5,084 nucleotides of DNA from Planctomycetota bacterium (lineage in GTDB: Bacteria; Planctomycetota; Phycisphaerae; Sedimentisphaerales; Anaerobacaceae), in NCBI GenBank assembly GCA_023135255.1, contig JAGLTN010000103.1:1-5084 (forward strand), written 5' to 3'. Below, piece by piece: positions 1 through 5,084 of the stretch; the stretch's first letter is position 1; each line of letters starts with the position of its first letter. The notes below the pieces were generated by a model. It was not told the DNA's origin, ran no database searches, and saw nothing but the letters and a program-made list of their open reading frames with translations. The translations under genes were made by a program, and so were the position numbers.

Positions 1-668
1 CTAATATCGGTTATGCTACGGAAAATGAAGGTTTTTATGTGCCGGGGGCTGAGGATATGTATAATCCAATGGGTGGGCTTTGCCGTTGGCACGGCAAAAG
101 GAAAACGATCAACGATGAATTTGATCCGATGGAAAGTCCGCTGATAGCTTATCTGGTTAATGGGGATATAAAAGAATGTCCTGGTAAGCCTCGTTTGACT
201 AAAGGCAGTAGTTGGGGGGAAAGTTTTGAAAAAGGAGGCGGGGGGTATGGTTATAATATGACTTATCTTGGCAGCAGGCTTTGGAAAAAAGGAATTGATT
301 GGCGAGAGAGTTACCAGATGACAACTAAGATGTCGGAAGTTAAGATGCCGGTGAATACTTTGATGTTCGCCGATTGTGCGATGAGCATGGGTGGGCAACT
401 AATTGAGTATTCCTTTGCCGAGCAGCCTTTTGTTATGAGTTATGGTACGGTTTATGACGGCAGCAGTGGGATGGAAATTCGTACTCTTTCGCCTTCAATA
501 CATTTTCGCCATAGAAATTTGACAAATGTCGGGTGGGCCGATGGTCATGTGGGCAGTATGAGGATGTCACAGGTTGATACTGGTAATAACGGTTACGGCG
601 TCGACTCTTCTTCCGTAAATCTGGGTTGGTTTGATCCAGCTGACAATTCTTTATTCGATTTGAAATAA
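1..668 (+). CDS. DUF1559 / H-X9-DG pseudopilin-like protein, 3' part (5' end outside window)
   Basis: The frame is open from base 3 to a TAA at 666-668, so the window holds only the C-terminal ~221 residues; the GTG at 39 is internal rather than a start. Numbering from that GTG, visible landmarks of the planctomycete DUF1559 family are a CPG near residues 47-49 (the usual CPS position), a glycine-rich stretch leading to YGYN at 70-73, and the exact H-X9-DG motif from H158 to D168-G169, followed by HVGSM. Family members normally begin with a type IV prepilin-like N-terminal methylation segment and a single membrane helix; that part lies left of the window and cannot be checked. They are thought to be exported, surface-associated pseudopilin-like proteins, present in many copies per planctomycete genome, with function unproven. 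The protein ends shortly after the motif, as is usual. The next gene follows on the same strand after 23 bases. Confidence 0.9.
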   Translation, partial: NIGYATENEGFYVPGAEDMYNPMGGLCRWHGKRKTINDEFDPMESPLIAYLVNGDIKECPGKPRLTKGSSWGESFEKGGGGYGYNMTYLGSRLWKKGIDWRESYQMTTKMSEVKMPVNTLMFADCAMSMGGQLIEYSFAEQPFVMSYGTVYDGSSGMEIRTLSPSIHFRHRNLTNVGWADGHVGSMRMSQVDTGNNGYGVDSSSVNLGWFDPADNSLFDLK

Positions 669-682
669 CGGGGTTTATTTTT

Positions 683-694
683 GAGGCGGTATTG
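683..694 (+). promoter_or_regulatory. Ribosome binding site and TTG start of the ComF-family gene
   Basis: GAGG at 683-686 lies 5 bases before the TTG at 692-694. No ATG is available in this frame near the N-terminus; the only other early candidate is a GTG at 710, which lacks a comparable purine tract. This favours TTG at 692 as the start. Confidence 0.55.
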
Positions 695-1495
695 GGTATA
701 ATCCCGGCTGTGGATGCGATAAATCTCAAATTTCTATTAGACAAATTAAAGAATAAGTCTGTTTCAGCTTCGAAGCAGGTTGTTAATCTTTTATTTCCCA
801 GTGTTTGCGATAATTGCCTTAAACCGATATCAGAAAATGATGGTGTTTTTTGTGATGATTGCTGGTCGCAGCTGCTCGAATGTGCAGGCGGTGATTATTG
901 CAGGCGGTGCGGTAAGGATGTGAGCAGGTATGCGATAATAGAAGGCCGATGCGGGCATTGTCAGAGTCAAAACTTATCATTCGATGGTATAGCAAGGGCG
1001 GGTAAATATGAAAAGACGTTAAAAAAGCTTTTGCTGAAATTTAAATTTGGAGATAAGACCAAATTTCGAAAGACTTTTGGTTTTTTAGGCAATTCGGCTT
1101 TAGAGGGTTCAGATTTTCGTGATGATATCGATTATTTTGTGCCTGTTCCGCTTCACTGGCGAAGAAGATTGTTCAGAGGGTTTAACCAGTCATTGCTTAT
1201 CACTAAAAAGCTGACCCATCCAAAAGCAAAAATTAATAATGACCTTGTTCGCTGCAGATATACCATGCCTCAGGTCGCTCTCGATAGTGCCGCAGCGCGT
1301 AAGAAAAATGTTGAAGGTGCATTTGCGGTTAGAATTGATCATGAATTTGAGAATAAGAATATTTGTCTTGTGGATGATATAAAAACTACTAATGCTACTT
1401 TGAATGAGTGCAGCCAAACTTTGAAACAGGCGGGTGCTTTGAAAGTATATGCTTTAGTTATAGCCGTTGCCGACCAGAAAGACCAGCAGTGGTAA
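692..1495 (+). CDS. ComF family protein (double zinc ribbon plus phosphoribosyltransferase domain)
   Basis: The 267-residue protein has the full ComF layout. An N-terminal LLFPSVCDNC segment opens a zinc ribbon with Cys39, Cys42, Cys54 and Cys57; a second set is Cys70, Cys73, Cys87 and Cys90. The centre carries the family signature VPVPLHWRRRLFRGFNQS (about 150-167). The type I phosphoribosyltransferase PRPP loop is at about 224-236 (ICLVDDIKTTNAT), with Asp228-Asp229 and Thr232-Thr233 present. One oddity is Asn234 where most relatives have Gly (TTGAT). In naturally competent bacteria ComF is a cytoplasmic protein needed for DNA uptake and linked to the helicase and PriA; in most bacteria, including planctomycetes, its role is unclear and no reaction has been settled. 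No other competence gene is visible here. Length is normal for the family. The short gap after the DUF1559 gene suggests read-through transcription. Confidence 0.92.
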   Translation: MGIIPAVDAINLKFLLDKLKNKSVSASKQVVNLLFPSVCDNCLKPISENDGVFCDDCWSQLLECAGGDYCRRCGKDVSRYAIIEGRCGHCQSQNLSFDGIARAGKYEKTLKKLLLKFKFGDKTKFRKTFGFLGNSALEGSDFRDDIDYFVPVPLHWRRRLFRGFNQSLLITKKLTHPKAKINNDLVRCRYTMPQVALDSAAARKKNVEGAFAVRIDHEFENKNICLVDDIKTTNATLNECSQTLKQAGALKVYALVIAVADQKDQQW

Positions 1496-1502
1496 TTACC
1501 GT

Positions 1503-1526
1503 TAATTGACGCTGGCGTCTCAATTA
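1503..1526. terminator. Hairpin between convergent genes, possible weak bidirectional terminator
   Basis: TAATTGACG at 1503-1511 pairs with CGTC at 1516-1519 and AATTA at 1522-1526, leaving a two-base bulge and a four-base loop. It sits in the 28-bp gap between the converging ComF and S24 regulator genes and overlaps the regulator's stop codon (TTA at 1524-1526 on the plus strand). No U-run follows on either strand, so intrinsic termination is uncertain. A separate perfect 10-bp palindrome, GGTAATTACC, lies at 1491-1500 over the ComF stop. Confidence 0.3.
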
Positions 1527-2306
1527 TTCAGAGTTAATCTTTTCACATTTCATCACTGCTCGGTACATACCTACAATATTGTTTTTGTCTATGGTCTGAG
1601 GCGGATATTTTTCATTTCTTGGTTGAAGTCTTATTTTGTTATCAGATTCAAAAAATATACGCTTGAAAGTTGGTTGTGGGTTTTCAGCAAGAATAATAAA
1701 ACAGTCGCTGCCTTTGGTTATTTTCTCTTCAGGTGAAAATATCACAATATTATTTTGTTCGTATTTTGTTTCCATCGAATCATCAATAACCCTTATTGCA
1801 AAAGCATTGGGGGCATGCAAATCCGGACAGCGAACATAGTCCTGAGCAATGGATGGGAAGTTTAGATATTTTTTTTCATCGGGGTATGGGTTTTCGGGCT
1901 TATTTATAATTGGGATAAGCTTACCTGCTGAATAGTCGGAGGCAGAAATATTCAGATTAATATCTTCAGTTTTCAAAGCCCGGCTAATTTGTGTAGTGTC
2001 AATTTTTTTACTTACGAGATTTTTAATGAACTGACGAAGCTTCTGATTTTCCGCTTCTACGGATTCATATTTACCCCTGATATCCGAGGGCATCCTCTCC
2101 ATGTGAGCAATATGTACCAGCAGCCCAGGCTCGAAGCCGAGTATTTCTTCGAGTTTCAATAATATCTCGTCACTTGGCGGATTTTTTACTTTGTCCGTTT
2201 CGATGGTTGATAAATAAGGCTTTGAAAAACCCGCTTTATGACACACCTCATCCAAGGTCAACCTTAATGACTCTCTTTTTTTTCTTACTATTTGTCCTAT
2301 TGACAT
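1524..2306 (-). CDS. XRE-type HTH transcriptional regulator with S24 (LexA/CI-like) C-terminal domain
   Basis: The 260-residue cytoplasmic DNA-binding protein begins with an XRE/Cro-CI helix-turn-helix (about residues 4-60, recognition region around GFSKPYLSTIE at 26-36). A charged, probably helical linker follows (about 79-101), then an S24-type domain (about 128-252). The catalytic-type serine is in IDDSME (Ser177) and the partner lysine in PTFKRIFF (Lys215), so both residues of the LexA/CI Ser-Lys dyad appear intact. The usual Ala-Gly scissile pair is not obvious: the stretch IPIINKPENPYP (131-142), aligned by eye with relatives of the form vPvinkvaAGyP, has Glu-Asn there; an Ala-Gly exists slightly earlier at 127-128. 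The family acts as dimeric repressors, sometimes inactivated by RecA-stimulated self-cleavage. The ATG at 2304-2306 fits the HTH N-terminus; a GAGAGG tract lies 18 bases upstream, too far for normal spacing. The gene stands alone, with operator-like dyads upstream. No phage genes are nearby. Confidence 0.9.
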   Translation of the reverse strand: MSIGQIVRKKRESLRLTLDEVCHKAGFSKPYLSTIETDKVKNPPSDEILLKLEEILGFEPGLLVHIAHMERMPSDIRGKYESVEAENQKLRQFIKNLVSKKIDTTQISRALKTEDINLNISASDYSAGKLIPIINKPENPYPDEKKYLNFPSIAQDYVRCPDLHAPNAFAIRVIDDSMETKYEQNNIVIFSPEEKITKGSDCFIILAENPQPTFKRIFFESDNKIRLQPRNEKYPPQTIDKNNIVGMYRAVMKCEKINSE

Positions 2307-2333
2307 ATTTTTACCGTTACACTTCCTCTCTGA

Positions 2334-2352
2334 TTTGCTTTAGAATAGCAAA
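2334..2352. promoter_or_regulatory. 19-bp dyad, candidate operator of the S24 regulator
   Basis: TTTGCT at 2334-2339 and AGCAAA at 2347-2352 form a perfect 6-bp inverted repeat separated by 7 bases. It lies 28-46 bases before the regulator's ATG and covers the candidate -10 element (2342-2347). Size and position fit an operator for a dimeric XRE/CI-type repressor controlling itself. Binding by this protein is inference. Confidence 0.4.
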
Positions 2353-2370
2353 AAAAGAGCAATGCTTAAA
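2342..2370 (-). promoter_or_regulatory. Weak candidate promoter for the S24 regulator
   Basis: On the minus strand TATTCT (2342-2347, 4 of 6 to the -10 consensus) follows TTTAAG (2365-2370, 3 of 6 to the -35 consensus) with a 17-base spacer. An equally weak second candidate lies upstream, with TAAAAT at 2399-2404 preceded by TTTAAT at 17-base spacing. Neither is strong; a repressed or activated promoter could look like this. Confidence 0.25.
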
Positions 2371-2408
2371 CAGTATTTTTGAAGCAGCAGCCAGGTGTAT
2401 TTTAAGCA
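2363..2408. repeat. 8-bp inverted repeat upstream of the S24 regulator
   Basis: TGCTTAAA at 2363-2370 is mirrored by TTTAAGCA at 2401-2408, 30 bases apart. The 7-mer TTTAAGC appears a third time at 2449-2455. The copies overlap the two weak promoter candidates, so they could be half-sites for a regulator, but the region is AT-rich and chance is possible. Confidence 0.3.
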
Positions 2409-2659
2409 AAATGATACAAAAATTAAATTTCTAACTAATATCCCCATTTTTAAGCCATAAAAACGTATATAGCTGTAATAAAAATCACTTACGGTATAGT
2501 CGGATATATCAGGCTGATGCGTTACTTTAGAATTATAATTTTCTTGTGATATATGGCAGGCAGATTCTATGAATGTTGTAGTTCTGGATGGGTTCATCTA
2601 TCGAATTTGTTTTTCCTGCATATTTGCATGGTATAAAACCTGTTTTTTATGGTGGATTT

Positions 2660-3376
2660 TCATTTACAGTTAATTATTCCTTTTTTGGTGAGGTCTTCTG
2701 TGATCTTTTGTCCTGGTTTTACAATAAGGAATTCGTCTTCATTCCAATCGCCATCAACTAACCTCTGCATCAAAGTTCTGTCAGCTTTTATCTCGTCGTA
2801 TTTCCAATTCATAAATTCCGCACATTTTTTTGTGTATTGCCTGTCCTGCTCAGATGTGGCAAGCTGCCAGTCAATATAGGTTGCCCAGTTGTATTCTTTC
2901 ATCCAGTTTTGTTCCATTTCCATTAAATATTCAGCATTGTCTGGGCCATACTTCTGGATATATTCGTTTAATATTTTTTCGTATCTTTCTTTTCCGGGCT
3001 GAGTGTTCGTAGCGATCCAACCGGAGCTGTACCAATATACACCTTTATGGAAATCGAAATATTGCTGGTATTTTTCTTTTGAACCTAAAAGTAATGTTAT
3101 GCAATCGTGTGCTTTTGGTACAACAATTGGTATTTTAGCATTTAGCCCGACGATACCATTGCTGCAAAGCCCATATCCCAGCAATGTTGCATCGTAAGGT
3201 TCGCCCTTGGTGTCGGCTGTCACCTCAAGAGTTTTTTGCAATTCGCTGCGCAATTTGTCCGGCTCGTTATGCAAGCCCTGAGGCAGGAAAACTATATCAA
3301 CTATATTTTTTGAATATGCAGCACAAAGATAAGCTTCTTTCTGCATTACCTTGCAAGCTATAAATTGTAATCTCAT
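2660..3376 (-). CDS. DUF1638 domain-containing protein
   Basis: The 238-residue soluble protein, with no signal peptide or membrane segment, matches the DUF1638 pattern. Landmarks in order are an N-terminal FIACKVMQKE (Cys8), GLHNEP (His36), LLGYGLCSNGIVGL (Cys71), PKAHDCITLLLGS (His90-Asp91-Cys92) and YWYSSGWI (114-121). The recurring Cys and His residues at motif cores suggest a metal or corrinoid/cofactor-related site, but no function is established for the family. From memory, members are frequent in anaerobes and methanogens and sometimes sit near corrinoid methyltransferase genes; none is visible here. The C-terminal third (about 130-238) is charged and helical-looking. The ATG at 3374-3376 is followed at once by the family start (MRLQFIACK); upstream there is no clear Shine-Dalgarno. 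A 79-bp gap separates it from the DUF6141 gene, with a lone -10-like TATAAC (3421-3426, minus) but no good -35, so it may be read from the operon upstream. Confidence 0.85.
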   Translation of the reverse strand: MRLQFIACKVMQKEAYLCAAYSKNIVDIVFLPQGLHNEPDKLRSELQKTLEVTADTKGEPYDATLLGYGLCSNGIVGLNAKIPIVVPKAHDCITLLLGSKEKYQQYFDFHKGVYWYSSGWIATNTQPGKERYEKILNEYIQKYGPDNAEYLMEMEQNWMKEYNWATYIDWQLATSEQDRQYTKKCAEFMNWKYDEIKADRTLMQRLVDGDWNEDEFLIVKPGQKITEDLTKKGIINCK

Positions 3377-3455
3377 ATTGTCATTTGCCGCAATAAAACC
3401 AAACTGTTCTTTGTGGAAATGTTATACTAAAGACATGCAAAATGGAATAAAATTT

Positions 3456-3983
3456 TTATTGCTGAATAGGCTTGGTGGGGAGATTTTTAATAGCGGCGTT
3501 TATAGTTTCAGCCAGCTGAGCGTGTTTTTGTGAGCCTATCAGTATTTTTTTGCTGTTTTTGAGGACAAGCTGGACCCCTTTATTGCCTCTGGCGTTATAT
3601 GCTTTGCCTTTAGAAAAGCTGCCTCGTATTCCCCAGCCGCCATATTCCAGAATAGGTTTATATTTTCTTGCGTAACATTGCTCGATCTGGTCAAAGCTGA
3701 TTTTTTTGGTACGAAGAGGAAAAAAGCGAATATAAATACAATCAGGTTTAACTGTAGTTTGAAGCTTCATCAAAAAAATTAAGGCTGTAATCGATATCGG
3801 TAGGAAAAAACTTAAAATTATTACCGTAATGCCGTCACCTTTTGATAATGAGCCTTCAAAAGTTTCATTGCTGATACTTGAATTAAAAATAATTGCAAAT
3901 ACCGCAATCGCTATAACGAGAATAAAAATCCATTTGCTGAAATGCTGGGTTTCAGAAAACAGTATTTCTTTTTTGTCATTCAT
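3456..3983 (-). CDS. DUF6141 family membrane protein (two TM helices, PH-like C-terminal domain)
   Basis: I place the start at the ATG 3981-3983 (175 residues); a TTG directly before it (3984-3986) is a less likely start with equally usable spacing. A short charged N-terminus (FSETQHFSKW) precedes a first hydrophobic segment (about 18-34). A polar loop (about 35-50) leads to a second helix (about 52-72). The cytoplasmic part resembles DUF6141: a KLQTTVKPDCIYIRFFPL strand region, the hallmark EYGGWGIR (113-120), KAYNARGNKGVQLVLKN (127-143) and KILIGSQK (146-153). This arrangement resembles small bacterial PH-domain membrane proteins; the function is unknown. It follows the secreted Ada-like protein gene after 12 bases, with the Shine-Dalgarno overlapping that gene's stop codon, so the two are very likely translated from one mRNA. 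Confidence 0.82.
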   Translation of the reverse strand: MNDKKEILFSETQHFSKWIFILVIAIAVFAIIFNSSISNETFEGSLSKGDGITVIILSFFLPISITALIFLMKLQTTVKPDCIYIRFFPLRTKKISFDQIEQCYARKYKPILEYGGWGIRGSFSKGKAYNARGNKGVQLVLKNSKKILIGSQKHAQLAETINAAIKNLPTKPIQQ

Positions 3984-3991
3984 CAACAGCT

Positions 3992-3997
3992 CTCCTT
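3992..3997 (-). promoter_or_regulatory. Shine-Dalgarno of the DUF6141 gene overlapping the upstream stop codon
   Basis: AAGGAG on the minus strand lies 8 bases before the ATG at 3981-3983 and shares bases with the TAA stop (3996-3998) of the preceding gene. It is one of the best ribosome binding sites in the window. The overlap supports translational coupling and favours the ATG over the adjacent TTG. Confidence 0.75.
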
Positions 3998-4667
3998 AAG
4001 GCTTACATCTTTTGCAGGGTCTTTTTCCGTCTTCGATGGCTTGTGTGCGACTATTATAGGGTATTTTATTTGCAGATTTTATTCTTTTTGTACTGCTGCA
4101 ATCGATTTTATGGAAAACCTTACTGTTTTTTGATGAGACAAATTTTGCTTTTGCAGTGGTATCAGTGGTATTTTTAGTTGTTATAACAGCAGGGCCGGCG
4201 ATGCAGACTTTCAGGAAACTATCTACCTGACTCAGTATAGTTTTTTCTATTTCAGTACGAGCGGTTTTTGTTTCTGTTATCTTTAGTGGGGCCTGGTTTT
4301 TCCATAAAATGATCCGCTGGACCGCCATCTTTTTCGAAAAGAATGCTGCTGAATGAAAAACCATTTTCCCCTGGTCTTTTATCTTTAAGATATCGACGTG
4401 AACAGTAAGCCTGTCATAGGAGGACTGTTTATGCTTTACCCCCGGTTTTGGCGGTAACTTGATCGAGGCGGCTGTGATCTTTTCTTCTATTTTTTTTGTG
4501 ATATCTTGCCAGAAAGTTTCGTTGATATCAGAAATGTTTTCAGGGTAAATTATTTTTAATTCAAGCGTTTCAACCGGATGGAAAACCTGGCCTGCTAAGA
4601 CAGGGCTGATATTTAGAACAACAGCAGCAATCGCTGCTATGGCTGTAAGGTATATTCTTTTTTTCAT
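3996..4667 (-). CDS. Secreted protein with C-terminal Ada-like metal-binding module
   Basis: The 223-residue protein begins with a clear signal peptide: basic MKKR, a hydrophobic core to about residue 20, and a cleavage site most likely after SPVLA (residue 25). The middle (about 26-160) is unrecognised, with alternating strand-like and helical segments and no obvious catalytic motif. A Thr/Lys-rich linker (about 161-175) leads to a C-terminal module resembling the Ada N-terminal zinc domain: KFVSSKNSKVFHKIDC, then a stretch with KIPYNSRTQAIEDGKRPC, ending CKRCKP. Likely metal ligands are Cys190, Cys218 and Cys221, with His186 as a possible fourth. In Ada this fold repairs methylphosphotriesters in DNA, but such modules also occur alone at the ends of exported bacterial proteins, where their role is unknown; DNA repair is not implied. 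GAGAGG at 4672-4677 gives a ribosome site 4 bases before the ATG at 4665-4667. It is the first gene of an operon with the DUF6141 membrane protein. Confidence 0.8.
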   Translation of the reverse strand: MKKRIYLTAIAAIAAVVLNISPVLAGQVFHPVETLELKIIYPENISDINETFWQDITKKIEEKITAASIKLPPKPGVKHKQSSYDRLTVHVDILKIKDQGKMVFHSAAFFSKKMAVQRIILWKNQAPLKITETKTARTEIEKTILSQVDSFLKVCIAGPAVITTKNTTDTTAKAKFVSSKNSKVFHKIDCSSTKRIKSANKIPYNSRTQAIEDGKRPCKRCKP

Positions 4668-4683
4668 TTTTCCTCTCTAAAAT

Positions 4684-4712
4684 AATATACCCTTCAGGGT
4701 AGTAAATGTCCG
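4684..4712 (-). promoter_or_regulatory. Candidate sigma-70-type promoter of the secreted protein / DUF6141 operon
   Basis: On the minus strand TATATT (4684-4689, 5 of 6 to the -10 consensus) is preceded after 17 bases by CGGACA (4707-4712, 4 of 6 to the -35 consensus). Transcription would begin near 4677, right at the ribosome binding site, giving an unusually short leader; this is the main reason for caution. Confidence 0.4.
4688..4701. promoter_or_regulatory. Perfect 14-bp dyad inside the candidate promoter
   Basis: TACCCT at 4688-4693 and AGGGTA at 4696-4701 form a perfect inverted repeat around two bases. It fills the -10 side of the promoter spacer, where a bound repressor would block RNA polymerase. 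A short hairpin is also possible, but there is no U-run behind it. Confidence 0.35.
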
Positions 4713-4771
4713 CGAATAAATCCGTAACTTGTTATTTGTGAATTATTTACCCGCGGATAAACGGTAAAATT
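4710..4771. repeat. Pair of ~20-bp imperfect direct repeats upstream of the promoter
   Basis: CCGCGAATAAA starting at 4710 recurs as CCGCGGATAAA starting at 4751, and similarity continues with a one-base gap (TCCGTAACTT versus CGGTAAAATT). The period is 41 bp, close to four helical turns, so both copies face the same side of the DNA. The second copy is also embedded in a 16-bp near-palindrome, TTTA-N-CCGCGG-N-TAAA, at 4746-4761. The first copy abuts the -35 element. The layout fits paired regulator sites. Confidence 0.4.
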
Positions 4772-4791
4772 CAATTACGATCAGTATAATA

Positions 4792-5084
4792 TTAAGCAAT
4801 TAGAGCAAATGCTTCGGTTACGTTCATTCCTTCAGTGATGCCGAGTTGTCTGGCTTTTTCGTTAACTTTTGTTACTTTTCTGTTGGCGAAACGCTCTACT
4901 GTTCCGATTGGGTTGTCCGGTGTACTTTCCACGAGAGCGCAGGCTGCGCCATAGCCTTGACAGGCTTCGACATCGACAGCTGGGCACGCCAGAAAACCTT
5001 TGGACCCTGTAGCTACCAGTATGCTGAAACCAGCCCACTTAGTCTGGATGATTTCAACCGTGCCGTTGGGTGTTTGGTAGATTT
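4792..5084 (-). CDS. DUF1805 (YunC-like) domain protein, C-terminal 97 residues (5' end outside window)
   Basis: A minus-strand frame is open from the right edge to a TAA at 4792-4794 and has no start codon because its 5' end is cut. The readable protein starts IYQTPNGTVEIIQTKWAG and contains FSILVATGSKGFLACPAVDV, then an Ala/Gly-rich segment with GYGAACALVES, and ends KARQLGITEGMNVTEAF plus five residues. This is the DUF1805 pattern known from Bacillus subtilis YunC: a strand, a Gly-Phe/Tyr-x-x-Cys core, then a helix ending in GI-x-x-GM-x-x-x-EA. The domain is normally about 100 residues, so nearly all of it is here. Most relatives have Cys-Gly in the core; this one has Cys-Pro (residues 33-34 of the visible part), and extra cysteines at 41 and 48. 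Function is unknown. It lies 124 bp upstream of the secreted protein gene on the same strand, with a regulatory-looking region between. Confidence 0.75.
   Translation of the reverse strand, partial: IYQTPNGTVEIIQTKWAGFSILVATGSKGFLACPAVDVEACQGYGAACALVESTPDNPIGTVERFANRKVTKVNEKARQLGITEGMNVTEAFALIA

Larger units (their letters stand above)
2307..2659. other. 353-bp AT-rich intergenic region upstream of the S24 regulator
   Basis: The stretch lies between the DUF1638 stop and the regulator start, both on the minus strand. I find no convincing gene in it. It holds candidate promoter and operator elements near the regulator (2334-2408). TTTAAGC occurs three times: on the plus strand at 2401-2407 and 2449-2455 and on the minus strand at 2364-2370. 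An AT-only 10-bp palindrome is at 2531-2540. Near the DUF1638 end there is a weak AT-rich hairpin (ATAAAA at 2633-2638, TTTTAT at 2645-2650) that might help termination but lacks a GC core. A short RNA gene cannot be excluded or supported by eye. Confidence 0.6.

Noticed and set aside
433..744. 103-codon minus-strand open frame opposite the DUF1559 and ComF genes
   Set aside because: It is antisense to two well-recognised coding regions and its translation has no domain-like features.
1524..2306. Reading the S24 regulator as the SOS repressor LexA or as part of a prophage
   Set aside because: The N-terminus is an XRE-type HTH rather than the winged LexA domain, and no phage structural, integrase or lysis genes are in the window.
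2340..2597. 85-codon minus-strand open frame in the intergenic region
   Set aside because: No ribosome binding site, no family resemblance, Phe/Tyr/Leu-rich composition typical of translated AT-rich non-coding DNA, and it runs over the promoter and operator candidates of the S24 regulator.
2616..2650. Hairpins after the DUF1638 gene (TGCA-TATT-TGCA and ATAAAA/TTTTAT) as a terminator
   Set aside because: Stems are only 4-6 bp and mostly A-T, without a GC core or a proper U-run.
3441..3460. AT-only palindrome at the end of the DUF6141 gene
   Set aside because: A/T runs of this size are expected by chance here and it does not form a terminator-like hairpin.
3996..4667. Assigning the secreted protein to alkylation repair because of the Ada-like module
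   Set aside because: It has a signal peptide, and lacks an AraC-type HTH and a methyltransferase domain; only the zinc-binding module is shared.

Overview
The window looks like a piece of an anaerobic planctomycete chromosome, most likely class Phycisphaerae (Sedimentisphaerales-like). The main evidence is a DUF1559 pseudopilin-like protein with an exact H-X9-DG motif, a protein type that is expanded and almost diagnostic in Planctomycetota. Supporting evidence is a DUF1638 protein (common in anaerobes), modest GC content (about 40% by eye) and often weak Shine-Dalgarno sites. The taxonomic call is inference from gene content. I see no tRNA, rRNA, CRISPR array, insertion sequence or phage gene.

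Left part, plus strand (1-1495): the 3' end of the DUF1559 gene is followed after 23 bases by a ComF-family phosphoribosyltransferase gene that starts at TTG. The spacing suggests co-transcription, but their functions are unrelated as far as is known. ComF converges on the next gene, with a small hairpin between them.

Right part, minus strand (1524-5084), read in transcription order from the right edge: a DUF1805 protein (5' end cut by the window); a structured 124-bp promoter region; a two-gene operon of a secreted protein with a C-terminal Ada-like zinc-binding module and a two-helix DUF6141 membrane protein, linked by a Shine-Dalgarno that overlaps the upstream stop codon; a DUF1638 protein; a 353-bp AT-rich intergenic stretch; and an XRE/S24 repressor-type regulator. 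The intergenic stretch carries operator-like dyads next to the regulator's start, suggesting autoregulation.

No obvious large novel system is present. The parts most worth attention are the secreted Ada-like protein plus DUF6141 pair with its dyad and direct-repeat promoter, and the S24 regulator, which keeps the Ser/Lys pair but seems to lack the usual Ala-Gly cleavage site. Both are proposals from sequence reading alone.
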